A DNA stretch of 64,000 nucleotides from DHVE2 group archaeon (GTDB lineage Archaea > Thermoplasmatota > Thermoplasmata > Thermoplasmatales > Aciduliprofundaceae): positions 1-64,000 of the forward strand of contig JALVVV010000018.1 of NCBI GenBank assembly GCA_027023265.1, in the 5' to 3' direction. Below, piece by piece: positions 9,211 through 20,100 of the stretch; the stretch's first letter is position 1, and each line of letters starts with the position of its first letter. The notes beneath the pieces are model-generated. The model did not search any database. It was not told where the DNA came from and saw only the letters and a program-made list of their open reading frames with translations. Made by a program: the position numbers and the translations under genes.

Positions 9211-10746
9211 ATGCCAATCAATGCAGTTGGTCGAGAGGTCCCGAGCGAGATTAACGGGCAGAAATTTAAACCGTTTGCAGGAGATATGAAAACACCGCCA
9301 GAGGGGAGACGTGCAGGCTCACTGCTTCGCATGGTTCCAGAATCCAGAAGCAAAGTTGTGAGTTCACTTGAGGAAGTGATTAAGAAGGTCGGATTAGAGG
9401 ATGGTATGACCGTGAGTTTTCACCACCACCTCCGAAACGGAGATTACGTTGTGAATATGGTGATGGAAACCATACGGAAAATGGGAATAAAGAATATTCG
9501 CGTATTTCCCACCGCATTGTTTCCGGTGCACCAACCCCTCGTTTCGATGCTTACCGACGGGACAATAAGGAGAATTGAAGGAAGCATGAACGGAGCTCTC
9601 GGAGAGGCAACAAGCTACGGAGAGATGCGAGAGACCGCTGTGCTTCGCTCTCACAGTGGAAGGGTTCGCGCTGTGGAGAGTGGTGAAGTCCATATAGATG
9701 TTGCATTTATAGCCGCACCAACCGCTGATCCCTACGGAAATTTAAACGGGGTGGACGGTCCTTCCGCATGTGGACCCCTTGCATATGGAATGGTTGATGC
9801 TTACCACGCGGACCACACCGTAGCGATAACTGACCATCTGGTTCCGTATCCCGCACATCCCATAAGCATATTCCAGCACAACATTGATTACGTAGTCCCC
9901 GTGGATAAAATTGGAGACCCTAATGGCATAATGTCTGGCACCCTGCGTATAACCACCTCCCCCTCCAGATTGAAAATCGCGAGATACGCTTTGGAAGTGA
10001 TAGACAAAGTTGCGCTGCGTGACGGCTTTTCGTTTCAGGCCGGTGCCGGAGGGATATCCCTTGCCGTCACGAAGTTTTTGGGAGATTTGATGAAGAAGAG
10101 AGGGATTAGGGCATCCTTCATCAATGGAGGAGTTACAAAGTACGTTGTGGACATGCTCCACGAAGGTCTCGTTGATGTGGTATTTGATGGCCAGGCATTC
10201 GACTTGGACGCAGTAAAATCACTGAAAGAGGATAAAAATCACATAGAAACACCACTTGCAATGTACGGCAATCCATATTCATCTGGCGGAATAGTGAATA
10301 TGTTAGATGTGGGGGTTTTGGGTGCAACAGAGGTAGATATTGATTTCAATGTTAATGTGAATACACACAGCGATGGCATGCTACTTCACGGCATAGGCGG
10401 ACATCAGGAAGTGGCAGCAGGTTCGGCGCTTACAATAGTGACTGTGCCTCTTTACAGATACCGTGTGCCGGTCATAAGAGAGCGCGTTACCACCGTAACG
10501 ACACCCGGAGAAGTTATAGACGTGGTTGTAACCGAGCACGGAATCGCGGTAAATCCAAAAAGAGATGATATTATTGAAGCTCTGCGGGGGTCAAAAGTAC
10601 CCATATACGATATTCAAGACCTTCAGAAGAAGGCGGAGAGGATATGCGGAAAGCCCCAAGAACCAAAGACCACAGACGATATTGTCGCTGCGATTCTCTG
10701 GCGCGACGGAACAGTAATCGATGTGGTGTACAAGGTGAAAAAATAA
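9211..10746 (+). CDS. citF: Citrate lyase alpha subunit (citrate CoA-transferase)
   Basis: 511 aa CitF-type sequence (SFHHHLRNGDYVVNMVM..., SFQAGAGGISLAV, TEHGIAVNP). Confidence 0.9.
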   Translation: MPINAVGREVPSEINGQKFKPFAGDMKTPPEGRRAGSLLRMVPESRSKVVSSLEEVIKKVGLEDGMTVSFHHHLRNGDYVVNMVMETIRKMGIKNIRVFPTALFPVHQPLVSMLTDGTIRRIEGSMNGALGEATSYGEMRETAVLRSHSGRVRAVESGEVHIDVAFIAAPTADPYGNLNGVDGPSACGPLAYGMVDAYHADHTVAITDHLVPYPAHPISIFQHNIDYVVPVDKIGDPNGIMSGTLRITTSPSRLKIARYALEVIDKVALRDGFSFQAGAGGISLAVTKFLGDLMKKRGIRASFINGGVTKYVVDMLHEGLVDVVFDGQAFDLDAVKSLKEDKNHIETPLAMYGNPYSSGGIVNMLDVGVLGATEVDIDFNVNVNTHSDGMLLHGIGGHQEVAAGSALTIVTVPLYRYRVPVIRERVTTVTTPGEVIDVVVTEHGIAVNPKRDDIIEALRGSKVPIYDIQDLQKKAERICGKPQEPKTTDDIVAAILWRDGTVIDVVYKVKK

Positions 10747-10830
10747 ATCATATTTTTATTTATTTTATAATTGCACAAAATAAACATTGCAAAAATAATA
10801 AAGTTGGGGATTTTGTAAAAGCATTGTTAA

Positions 10831-11371
10831 TCATCCATGATAACTTAATTCAACGTTTGTAGTTTCCCCAGCGTATACTGTTACTGTTTTTTCGTCTAAG
10901 TATGTCCCACCTGTGGTAGTGACTCTTATTGTATGAGTTCCGGGAGAAATGCTACTTAATGTGATGTATGTATCCGAAGGGTATTCTCCCATAAATTTTC
11001 CATCTAAGTAAACATAGATGTTGTTATGTAAAATAGAATGGTAATACAATTGGATACTGCCCGTATTGTTGTTTTCTCCGGAGTTTGCGCCTGCGCCAGG
11101 AATTAATCCGGCATGCCAAATAACTATTGCTAAAAGGATTACTGCAATTACGGAAACTATAATAATAGCGGCTATAATTCCTTTATTGCTTTTTTTTGGG
11201 TTGTGCAGGTGGAACAGTTGGTTGCGGATTTGATTTCTGTACACGTACCTCCTCATTTTCTGCAGGCGAATTTTCTTTTTTTATCGATGATAAATCAAAT
11301 CCACAATAGGGGCAGGTCTTCCACGTGTCGTCTACCTCCTTGCCGCAATTCGGGCAAAACATCTTACCCAT
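10831..11371 (-). CDS. Zinc-ribbon / TM / PEGA-domain protein, split by an apparent frameshift
   Basis: ORF 11371-11183 encodes MFCPNCGKEVDDTWKTCPYCGFDL zinc ribbon then stops; overlapping ORF 11256-10831 carries TM helix plus PEGA-like repeat (YVYLDGKFMGEYPSDTYITLSSISPGTHTIRVT); junction is an A8 run (minus strand; 11189-11196). Confidence 0.7.
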
Positions 11372-11470
11372 TTATCTCACCTCCTAATATACTTAGCAAT
11401 AAGGGGATAAAGGCAGTTCTGGTATATATATATCGGAAAATGAGAATAGAAAACATATATCCTCATACAA

Positions 11471-12547
11471 CTATTTACATTTTATCCAGAAAAGCAATAT
11501 TCCCAGAGAAGATATCAAGAAAGCAGTTATCATAAGTGCCGAGTAAGAGTTGAAGAGAAGCATCACCGCACCGCCCAAAAATGGGCCCACCGCCGAGCTT
11601 ATGCTTATTGTAGAATTCAAAAGGCCGGTAGCTGTGGCTTTCTCCGGGTTCCTTTCGGTTAGGAATTTTAAGGAGCCTACATAGAGAAACGACCAGGACA
11701 CTGCAAGGAGCACCTGAACAGGAATTATGAGCCAAACGTTGTTTATAAAGGCATAACTTAAGAACGTTATTGATGAGAAAACTAAACCGTAGAGAACCAG
11801 ATTTTTTGATTTTCCAAGGTCAGTGTAAAAGTACATAACGAAGAACTGAGTTGTTGAATTTATGCCCATGGTAGCCGCTTGCCAGAAATAATTGCCACCT
11901 ATTCTCTCAATGTACAGAACCCAAAATGTCCATATCATTGTAGCTGACGCATGCCTCAAAAAGTACGATAGATACAGGGGATAATTTTTTCTCAGAACAT
12001 TCACCGGAAAAACAGGGATGTTCTTAACTCTAACTCCGCTATCTTTAACGGGCAAGGAAATAATAAACGCTATCAAAAAGAATAGAGAGGATATTAAAAA
12101 TGTCAATCTTAAGTTTGTAATCATGGCAATTATTCCTGCTGAATACGAGCCTATGGCCCATCCAAGTGCGCCCCATGAAGAGAGCTTGCCCATTTTCATT
12201 CCAAAATCATGGGCGGTGGATATCACCGCAGCGGGGAATATGCCCACGGTGAACCCGGCAAGAATTCTAAATACAAGGAGTGAAAGGTACGACGTGTAAA
12301 AGTACTGCAAGAAAAAAGCCAAGGTGGCAAGTAGCAAGCCGCCAACTATGAACCTTCTGCGCCCGTGCACATCTGCAAGACGCCCGAATATGAACGAAGA
12401 GAGAAAATATGCCAGATTGTAGGAACCTACAACAACTGAAATCTCCATCCAGTTAGCCCCTAAACTCTTTGCTATGGTCGGAACGAAAGTTATGGAAAGC
12501 ATTATTGCGGAGTAAGATAGTACCTGTATTCCGTATAATTTTTTCAC
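11471..12547 (-). CDS. MFS transporter
   Basis: ~11-12 TM helices; FGRLADVHGRRRFIVGG MFS loop 2-3 motif. Confidence 0.85.
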   Translation of the reverse strand: MKKLYGIQVLSYSAIMLSITFVPTIAKSLGANWMEISVVVGSYNLAYFLSSFIFGRLADVHGRRRFIVGGLLLATLAFFLQYFYTSYLSLLVFRILAGFTVGIFPAAVISTAHDFGMKMGKLSSWGALGWAIGSYSAGIIAMITNLRLTFLISSLFFLIAFIISLPVKDSGVRVKNIPVFPVNVLRKNYPLYLSYFLRHASATMIWTFWVLYIERIGGNYFWQAATMGINSTTQFFVMYFYTDLGKSKNLVLYGLVFSSITFLSYAFINNVWLIIPVQVLLAVSWSFLYVGSLKFLTERNPEKATATGLLNSTISISSAVGPFLGGAVMLLFNSYSALMITAFLISSLGILLFWIKCK

Positions 12548-12638
12548 GACGGGGTAAAGGGATTTGTGTATTTAATTGCTTCTAAATGCAAACGCAGTAT
12601 CCGATAAATTAATATTTACCATGCATATAACCCTCCGG

Positions 12639-12709
12639 GCGGGTGTAGTCTAGTGGTAGGACAGGGGCTTCCCAAGCCTCTAACCCGGGTTCGAACCCCG
12701 GCACCCGCA
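12639..12709 (+). tRNA. tRNA-Gly (CCC)
   Basis: GCGGGTG/CACCCGC acceptor, anticodon arm GGGGC-TTCCCAA-GCCTC, T arm CCGGGTTCGAACCCCGG, T-run downstream, no encoded CCA. Confidence 0.93.
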
Positions 12710-12791
12710 CTTTTTACAGGGAAGTAATTTCAAGAGAATTCTACCGTATAAATGGGTAATTTTCCTGCGAGGGTTGATATACTTCTATCCC

Positions 12792-14024
12792 ATGTCCACG
12801 GTTATGAGCGAATGGGTATATGCAAACTTGACGGATATTGAGGGAAAAATACACACCATTGCGATACCGCACAACTACGAATCATTTTTTAAAAATGGAA
12901 TAGGGATTGATGGCTCTTCTATTCCGGGATTTGCCAGCGTGAACAGGTCGGATTTGGTAGCCAAGCCAGACATGGATACTTTCGTAAGGATTCCCTGGAG
13001 AGATGATGAATATTTTGTTTTGATGAGCACTTATTACGGCAATGAAAGGTTTGAAAAGGATCCTAAAAATCTCAGCAATAAAGTGGATAAAGCCTTTGAA
13101 GATTTTGGATACAAGGTGGTTATGAGACCAGAGATGGAATTCTTTGTTCTTAATGAAAAAGGTGCAGGAAATACTCATTATTTTGACCCTCCCTACGAGG
13201 ATGACACCTTTGAGTACAGGAAAAATGTGAGCGAGTATCTTATGGAAATGGGCATACCTATTCGTTACCACCACCACGAAAATGCCACGGGACAAATTGA
13301 GATTGAATTACTATGGATAGATGGGGTGGAAAAAACGGCGGATTATACAACATACACAAAATTAGTATCAAGGTGGATAGCTAAAGATATGGGTTTGAAA
13401 GTCACGTATATCCCAAAAATTTCAAGGGAACTCGCCGGAAATGGTATGCATGTGCATTTGTTTCTTAAAAAAGGTAATGAAAATGTTTTTAAAGGGGATG
13501 GAGAGATTTCTCAGGAAGCGAGGTACTTCATAGGGGGAGTGCTTGAACACATAAAATACATTGCGGCCATAACCAATCCCACTATTACCTCATATAAGAG
13601 ACTTTGCGGAGGTCTTGAAGCGCCGAGATACCTAACATGGGGATATCGTAACAGAAGCGCGCTTATACGGGTGCCTGCAAGAATGAAGGATATAGAGATA
13701 CGTAACACTGATTCTGCAGCCAATCCGTACCTGGCATTTTCCATGCTGATGCTGGCAGGTCTGGATGGGCTCAGGAAGAAAATAGAACCACCTGAACCAA
13801 TAGATTACGATTTGTATTCATTATCTCCAGACGAGCTCGCAAAGGTACCATCTCTTCCAAGCACCTTAGAAGAGGCCATAGAACTTATGGAAAGCGATTC
13901 TTTTGCCAAGAAAGCTCTTGGTTCTGAGATATACGATACATTCATTGACATGAAAAAGAGGGAGATTGAAGAATATCGCCTTGCAATTACCGATTGGGAA
14001 CTCAACAAGTACGGAGAAATATAA
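12792..14024 (+). CDS. glnA: Glutamine synthetase
   Basis: GIDGSSIPGFA, NGMHVHLF, canonical GS motifs; alternative TTG start at 12774. Confidence 0.93.
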   Translation: MSTVMSEWVYANLTDIEGKIHTIAIPHNYESFFKNGIGIDGSSIPGFASVNRSDLVAKPDMDTFVRIPWRDDEYFVLMSTYYGNERFEKDPKNLSNKVDKAFEDFGYKVVMRPEMEFFVLNEKGAGNTHYFDPPYEDDTFEYRKNVSEYLMEMGIPIRYHHHENATGQIEIELLWIDGVEKTADYTTYTKLVSRWIAKDMGLKVTYIPKISRELAGNGMHVHLFLKKGNENVFKGDGEISQEARYFIGGVLEHIKYIAAITNPTITSYKRLCGGLEAPRYLTWGYRNRSALIRVPARMKDIEIRNTDSAANPYLAFSMLMLAGLDGLRKKIEPPEPIDYDLYSLSPDELAKVPSLPSTLEEAIELMESDSFAKKALGSEIYDTFIDMKKREIEEYRLAITDWELNKYGEI

Positions 14025-14040
14025 ATCAGAGGTGAAGAGT

Positions 14041-14745
14041 ATGCGAGTGTTGGTATTAAGCGATGCTCACGGAAATTCAGTAGCTTTGAATACAATAATA
14101 AATGAGGAGAAGTTCGATGAAGTATGGTTCTTAGGAGATATTACAGATTATGGACCTGACCCTGATGAAGTTCTGGACATTTTGAAAGAATTAAAACCAG
14201 AGGTATGGGTAACTGGAAATCATGACTATGCTAATGCATTCAATGTTGATTGTCACTGCGGAGAAAAAACCCACGATTTGAGCGTGTACACGCGTGAAAA
14301 GATTACCAGAAAAAAGATGAGCAAAGAAGACCTTGTGTGGATGCGCACACTCCCCCTCTATCAAGAAAGAGAGTTTAATGATAAGAAATTTTACTTTGTG
14401 CACGCATGTCCCGCAAATCCATTGTATGGCTACATGTTTGATTTTGACCCGTCCTGCATGAAAAATGACATAGGGAGGGATATTGAGGCAGATGCAATAG
14501 TTTACGGGCACACACATTTTCCAAGGAACGGGGATTTTGAAGGATTCCATTACTTTAACCCAGGTTCAGCAGGACAGCCAAGAGACGGGGACAACAGGGC
14601 ATCTTACGGGATATACGACGGGGAGTTCCATTTAAAGCGGATATCATACGATGTGGAAGAAGTAGTTCGCAGGATAAAATCAATAAAATTAAACGAAAAA
14701 TACGAAGCTCAGCTGATAAGCATACTTAGAAAGGGCAAAGTTTAG
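14041..14745 (+). CDS. Metallophosphoesterase (YfcE/MJ0936-like)
   Basis: MRVLVLSDAHGNSVAL, FLGDITDYGPDP, VTGNHD, YGHTHFP motifs; internal ATG of the ORF at 13966. Confidence 0.88.
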   Translation: MRVLVLSDAHGNSVALNTIINEEKFDEVWFLGDITDYGPDPDEVLDILKELKPEVWVTGNHDYANAFNVDCHCGEKTHDLSVYTREKITRKKMSKEDLVWMRTLPLYQEREFNDKKFYFVHACPANPLYGYMFDFDPSCMKNDIGRDIEADAIVYGHTHFPRNGDFEGFHYFNPGSAGQPRDGDNRASYGIYDGEFHLKRISYDVEEVVRRIKSIKLNEKYEAQLISILRKGKV

Positions 14746-14778
14746 AATTAACTCAAATTATACGATTTATTACCCTCA

Positions 14779-15816
14779 TTACAGAACCCTCACATTGGAT
14801 GCTTTGAAATAAACATAAACATCGATTCCAGTTTCCAGCGATAAAGCATTAACGGCGTTTGGTGTAAGCAGTGATACCAGAACAGTATTACCAACCTTTA
14901 CGTATATTCTCTCAACTCTTCCACTGTTCTCGATTTTCACAATTTTTCCACTTAGTTCGTTTCGCATAGAGCTTTCAATTTTATTTCTTGAAAGAATTAT
15001 GTTCTCCGGACTAATGGACACGCTGACTTTACCACTTGCTTTATCTGCCATGTATATTTTAATGTCTCCAGATTTTATTACCGTTAATGTATTATCATGT
15101 CCCACAACTTCACCACGGAGTATATTAGAATCCATAAACTTGGCAATAAACTCCGTGTTCGGATTGGAAATAACCTCATTTATATCTCCGTACTGCACGA
15201 GTTTCCCTTGATGCATTATCGCCAATTTTGTTCCCATAATCCTTGCAGTTTCAAGGTCGTGGGTTATATGCACAACCGTGGCGTTTATTTCGTTCAAAGT
15301 ATATTTAACTATCTTTCTAACCTTAGACTTAGTTTGTTCATCTAATGCGCTGAATGGCTCATCTAAAAAAATTACCTCTGGTTTTACAGAGAGAGCCCTT
15401 GCAAGTGCAACCCTCTGCATTTCTCCGCCACTGAGAGTTTTAGGATACCTATCCATTATATTCTCTATTTCAAGCAATGACACCAGCTCTCTGGCATAAT
15501 TGTAATCTTTTTCCCCTCTTATTTTCAATGGATAAATTACATTTTCCCAAGAGGTCATGTGGGGAAATAGCATGTAATCCTGATACACGAGAGAAATTTT
15601 TCTTTTGTTAGGTTGCTCTCGCGTTATATCCATGCCATTTAGAATTATTTTTCCTCGAGACGGCTTGTAAAATCCCGCTATTGTCTCTAAAAGAACGGTC
15701 TTTCCGGCACCAGTAGGGCCCATTATTATTGCATAATCGCCTCTCTCAATTTTAAGATAGGGGATATCTACCTTAATAGTCCCCAGTTCAATAAGAAGCT
15801 CCTCAATCTCCAGCAT
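14779..15816 (-). CDS. wtpC: Tungstate/molybdate ABC transporter, ATP-binding protein
   Basis: Walker A GPTGAGKT, LSGGEMQRVALARAL, C-terminal TOBE-like region; follows permease and WtpA-like binding protein. Confidence 0.8.
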   Translation of the reverse strand: MLEIEELLIELGTIKVDIPYLKIERGDYAIIMGPTGAGKTVLLETIAGFYKPSRGKIILNGMDITREQPNKRKISLVYQDYMLFPHMTSWENVIYPLKIRGEKDYNYARELVSLLEIENIMDRYPKTLSGGEMQRVALARALSVKPEVIFLDEPFSALDEQTKSKVRKIVKYTLNEINATVVHITHDLETARIMGTKLAIMHQGKLVQYGDINEVISNPNTEFIAKFMDSNILRGEVVGHDNTLTVIKSGDIKIYMADKASGKVSVSISPENIILSRNKIESSMRNELSGKIVKIENSGRVERIYVKVGNTVLVSLLTPNAVNALSLETGIDVYVYFKASNVRVL

Positions 15817-16780
15817 ATTTCACCCTCCCAAATGCAGAGCGAAGGATTACAAAAATTAAAAGCGTGACCATCAAAAGAAAAGACGTGGCTGGCAGCGTGG
15901 CGTTTAGTCCGTAGTTGGTGAATAGAAAATATATGTAAGTCGGCGCAATCATGGGATAGAAAGCAATCATAATCACAGCCCCGAACTCGCTCATGGCACG
16001 CGCCCACGCGTTTATTGAACCTGAAAGAACGCTTCTCTTTATTAATGGCAGCAAAACTGTGAAAAACGCCCTTGCACGGGAAGCACCAAGATTCATGGCC
16101 ACTAACTCATACCTTTCATCAACCTTTTCTATGCCTTCTCTAACCTGATTAATGAGAAATGGAATACTAACGAATAGCATTGCAATTATTATTCCCGGCA
16201 TGGCGTAGTAAAATTTCAAACCTATTGATTCCAAAGGTGCCCCTATGATTCCAGATGTCCCAAATACCAAGAGAAGAATTATTCCTGCAACAGTGTGAGG
16301 AATCACAATTGGTATATCAATTATTCCACTCATAGCCTCTTTTCCAGGAAAATCTTTTCTTGCAAGCAGGTAACCAAGGGGTATGGCAAGAAACAATCCG
16401 ATTAAAGTGGCGGCAGTGGCGGCTATTATGCTTGTAAATAATGTGGTAATCATCCCCTCAGGAAATCCCCAGGGTGGCGCACGGATGAATAAATAAATAA
16501 CGGGGAAGAGTATAAAACTAACGGCTATAGCAGATATTAGCGTGGTAAACTGTACAAATTTTTCATCTCCGGAGTATAAGTATATGGGAATCAGAGACAG
16601 TGCAGCGAGTGGCAAGTAAATAACTCCTAAAAAAGACAGTGCGATGGACGTGAGTACCAGTAAATTTTTAGTCTCGCAGTACGCAAACATGGAGACCAGT
16701 ATGCCTGCCAGAATCCCTGGAATCGCACCGAAAGGTATGGCCACCAGTACCGTTACAGAGTATGCCAGAAGGAACTTCAT
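15803..16780 (-). CDS. wtpB: Tungstate/molybdate ABC transporter, permease
   Basis: Multi-TM; ABC permease EAA-type loop ELVAMNLGASRARAFFTVLLPLI. Confidence 0.8.
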   Translation of the reverse strand: MKFLLAYSVTVLVAIPFGAIPGILAGILVSMFAYCETKNLLVLTSIALSFLGVIYLPLAALSLIPIYLYSGDEKFVQFTTLISAIAVSFILFPVIYLFIRAPPWGFPEGMITTLFTSIIAATAATLIGLFLAIPLGYLLARKDFPGKEAMSGIIDIPIVIPHTVAGIILLLVFGTSGIIGAPLESIGLKFYYAMPGIIIAMLFVSIPFLINQVREGIEKVDERYELVAMNLGASRARAFFTVLLPLIKRSVLSGSINAWARAMSEFGAVIMIAFYPMIAPTYIYFLFTNYGLNATLPATSFLLMVTLLIFVILRSAFGRVKYAGD

Positions 16781-17769
16781 GCTTTAATCTCCTCCGGCAA
16801 ATTGCCGTATGTTTCGTAAATCGGAGGTTGGCCGCACTGCTCCAGTATTCTCCTGCCTTCTTCTCCAATCACGAGATTTACGAATCTGTAGGCGTATTCT
16901 TTATTCGGCGCGTTTGTAGGCACGGTAATTCCGTAATTGATTGCACCACCAGCCATTATCCTGCCATCTGCAAGCCTTACCTTCGCCGTCTGGTAAAAGC
17001 TATCCAGGGAGGAATTGGAGAGATTAATATAATCTGGCAAGCGTATGTATCTCAATCCGTGCTGTTTTGCAACGGATAGATACTCTATAGCATAGTCTAT
17101 ATCCCCGCTTTCTAAGTCTCCAAGCAAAGCAACCGATTTCTGTTTTATGAATACCCTGCCTTGCTCGCCAACTAACTTTGAATCGTCCGGTACTGTTATT
17201 GTACCATTATTCAGCATTATTGCCGTGTTGTTTTCAACAACGTTCCTGAATATGCTGCTGTTGTACTTTATGCTTGCAAGATAAAACATCATCACGGCGC
17301 GGTATCCGCATGGGTCATCATTAGGAGAGGAAAAGCCAATGCGAACATCTTTTTTGGAAAGAATTGCCATCCAGTTTGATTGATTTATAATGGATGCGTA
17401 CCTGCTTGAATTTGTATAAGTGATCACAAGTTCATTTTTAGCAAATTTAATGTACCAATTGGCAAACTTGGGGAGCAAGTACGTGGATATCGCCTTGTAA
17501 TCTGCCACCGCCACTATGTCCGCTTTTCTCCCCAGCTCGCTGACCTTCTTCACAGTTTCTATGCTCCCTGCAGTTTCTATGTTTACCTTGACTCCGTATT
17601 TTTCCTCGTACAAATTGGCTATTTTGCTGAATGGCACTGCAAGGCTTCCTGCAGCAAGAACGGTAATGCTCTTACCGCCATATTGATTGTTCATGTAAAT
17701 GTAACCACCAATTACCGAAGCTACCAGCAACGTTGCCAGTATTACAGTTATGAGCAAATTTTTACTCAT
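16777..17769 (-). CDS. wtpA: Tungstate/molybdate-binding lipoprotein-like extracytoplasmic protein
   Basis: ITVLAAGSLAVPFSKIANLYEEKYGVKVNIETAGSIETVKKVSELGRKADIVAVADYKAI; start at internal Met with GGAGG upstream. Confidence 0.83.
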   Translation of the reverse strand: MSKNLLITVILATLLVASVIGGYIYMNNQYGGKSITVLAAGSLAVPFSKIANLYEEKYGVKVNIETAGSIETVKKVSELGRKADIVAVADYKAISTYLLPKFANWYIKFAKNELVITYTNSSRYASIINQSNWMAILSKKDVRIGFSSPNDDPCGYRAVMMFYLASIKYNSSIFRNVVENNTAIMLNNGTITVPDDSKLVGEQGRVFIKQKSVALLGDLESGDIDYAIEYLSVAKQHGLRYIRLPDYINLSNSSLDSFYQTAKVRLADGRIMAGGAINYGITVPTNAPNKEYAYRFVNLVIGEEGRRILEQCGQPPIYETYGNLPEEIKA

Positions 17770-17781
17770 GATAATTCCTCC

Positions 17782-17803
17782 GTTATGCACAGTTGTGAAT
17801 AAC
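17782..17803. promoter_or_regulatory. Near-perfect 22-bp dyad in wtpA promoter
   Basis: GTTATGCACAGTTGTGAATAAC; dyad GTTATxCACAxxTGTGxATAAC, between a TATA-like element and the RBS. Confidence 0.6.
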
Positions 17804-17875
17804 GAAGACATATTTAAAATTTAAGTGGGCAAATCAAAGAGAAGTTTTATAATATGGATACAAATCTCCGCACTT

Positions 17876-20089
17876 ATGGAAGAGGTTACGTTGAGAGTTG
17901 CAGAAGCACCACCGATGGATGTGGGACTGGGACGTGCCAGAATTGATACAAATACGAGAGTTCGCCTGGGGGTAGAGGTAGGAGATGTAATCAAAATTGC
18001 AGGTGCAAGAACCACTGTTGCTCGTGTGTTTCGCGCTAAGCAGGAAGACGAAGGTAAGAGCATAATAAGAATAGATGGATATATAAGAAGAAATGCAAAG
18101 GTTACCGTTGGAGATAAAGTAAAGGTAAAGAAAGCAAATCCAGAAGAGGCCATAAAAATTGTTTTGGCTCCCCTTATAGGAAAGAATCAGAGGTTGAGGT
18201 TTGGAGAAGGTATAGATGATTTTGTAAAGAGAAGTATGTTGAAGAGGCCTCTTATAGAAGGTGATGAAATAGTCGTTCCGAACCTTACCCTTACTGGCAG
18301 AGCGGGAATGCTTTTCAAAGTTGTTAAGACTGTGCCGGCAAAAAAAGTACTTCAAATAGGGGCAAATACCGAGATTGAGGTCAGAGAAGAGCCACCGGGC
18401 GAATTTGAAGACACTGGCACTGAGCATGTAACTTACGAGGATATAGGTGGTTTAGAGGAAGAACTTCAAAAGGTAAGAGAGATGATAGAGCTTCCTTTGA
18501 AGCATCCGGAGCTATTTGAACGTCTTGGGATCACACCTCCGAAAGGAGTGATACTTCACGGACCACCGGGTACGGGAAAAACACTCATAGCAAGAGCGGT
18601 TGCAAACGAGAGCAACGCATCGTTTTACGTGATTAACGGCCCGGAAATAATGAGCAAGTTTTACGGACAGAGTGAGCAGAGACTCAGGGAAATATTCCAG
18701 CAAGCTCAGAAAAACGCGCCGAGTATAATATTTATTGATGAAATTGATTCAATCGCTCCAAAGAGGGAGGATACCAGTGGAGAGGTTGAGAGAAGGGTTG
18801 TAGCTCAACTGCTGACCCTTATGGATGGATTGCACCACAGGGGACATGTTATCGTAATAGGTGCCACTAACAGAATTGATGCTCTGGACCCGGCATTGAG
18901 AAGACCGGGAAGATTTGACAGGGAGATAGAGATAGGGATTCCGGATAAAAAGGGAAGACGCGAAATACTGCAGATACACACGCGGGGCATGCCCATTGAA
19001 GGAGATGATGACGACAGAAACAGTCTTTTAGATGAACTCTCCGATATCACCCATGGATTTGTGGGTGCAGACCTGGCGGCACTTGCAAGAGAAGCGGCAA
19101 TGAACGCTCTTCGCAGGTACCTGCCAAGCATTGATTTGGACAAACCGGTACCTACGGAAATCCTGAAAAATATGAAGGTTACCCGCGATGATTTCATGAA
19201 CGCGCTCAGGAATATAGAACCCACCGTTTTAAGAGAGGTGATGATAGAAGTACCCTCTGTTAACTGGAAAGATATAGGTGGATTAGATGAGGCAAAGAGG
19301 GTTCTTAGAGAGGCAGTGGAAATGCCACTCAAAGAGCCCGAAAGATTTGAGAAGATGGGAATAAGGCCACCAAGGGGTGTGCTCCTATACGGTCCACCTG
19401 GCACCGGAAAAACGCTGTTGGCAAAAGCGGTAGCCACAGAAAGCGAGGCAAATTTCATAAGCGTAAAGGGACCCGAGATAATGAGCAAGTGGGTTGGTGA
19501 AAGTGAAAAGGCAATAAGGATGATATTCAAAAAAGCAAGACAGTCTGCACCATGCATAGTATTCCTTGACGAGATTGATGCTATTGCACCAAAACGCGGG
19601 CATTTTTCAGCATCTGGAGTCACGGAAAGAATAGTGAATCAGCTCTTAACTTCCATGGACGGAATAACCACGTTGGAAGGTGTTGTTGTAATAGCAGCCA
19701 CCAACCGTCCGGACATAGTGGACCCTGCACTTCTCAGACCTGGGCGCTTTGACCGTCTGTTGTTCATACCACCCCCGGATACAGAATCCAGAAAGAAAAT
19801 ATTGGAAGTGCACACCAGAAAGATGCCCCTGCAGGGCGTGGATATAGTAACCCTGGCGGAGAGAACGGTTGGGTACACTGGTGCAGATTTGGAGAATCTG
19901 TGCAGGGAAGCGGGTATGGCTGCAATTCGGGATGGCAAGGATTACGTGAACATGAAACACTTTGAAGAAGCTTTAAATATCGTTAAACCATCACTTGATG
20001 AGGAAACTATAAAATACTACGAAAGTATTGGGTTAGAATTGAGCAAAGGTCTTCGAAAGAAGAAGGATGATTTAAACTACTACTCGTGA
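17876..20089 (+). CDS. CDC48/VCP-like AAA ATPase (VAT family)
   Basis: Double-psi barrel N domain plus two AAA domains ([34 protein letters not shown], two SRH regions). Confidence 0.95.
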   Translation: MEEVTLRVAEAPPMDVGLGRARIDTNTRVRLGVEVGDVIKIAGARTTVARVFRAKQEDEGKSIIRIDGYIRRNAKVTVGDKVKVKKANPEEAIKIVLAPLIGKNQRLRFGEGIDDFVKRSMLKRPLIEGDEIVVPNLTLTGRAGMLFKVVKTVPAKKVLQIGANTEIEVREEPPGEFEDTGTEHVTYEDIGGLEEELQKVREMIELPLKHPELFERLGITPPKGVILHGPPGTGKTLIARAVANESNASFYVINGPEIMSKFYGQSEQRLREIFQQAQKNAPSIIFIDEIDSIAPKREDTSGEVERRVVAQLLTLMDGLHHRGHVIVIGATNRIDALDPALRRPGRFDREIEIGIPDKKGRREILQIHTRGMPIEGDDDDRNSLLDELSDITHGFVGADLAALAREAAMNALRRYLPSIDLDKPVPTEILKNMKVTRDDFMNALRNIEPTVLREVMIEVPSVNWKDIGGLDEAKRVLREAVEMPLKEPERFEKMGIRPPRGVLLYGPPGTGKTLLAKAVATESEANFISVKGPEIMSKWVGESEKAIRMIFKKARQSAPCIVFLDEIDAIAPKRGHFSASGVTERIVNQLLTSMDGITTLEGVVVIAATNRPDIVDPALLRPGRFDRLLFIPPPDTESRKKILEVHTRKMPLQGVDIVTLAERTVGYTGADLENLCREAGMAAIRDGKDYVNMKHFEEALNIVKPSLDEETIKYYESIGLELSKGLRKKKDDLNYYS

Positions 20090-20100
20090 GGTGAGGGAAG

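Noticed and set aside
18805-19623. 272-aa minus-strand ORF opposite the Cdc48 gene
   Set aside because: Ser/Pro-rich composition typical of antisense translation of a conserved gene; no RBS or recognisable domain.
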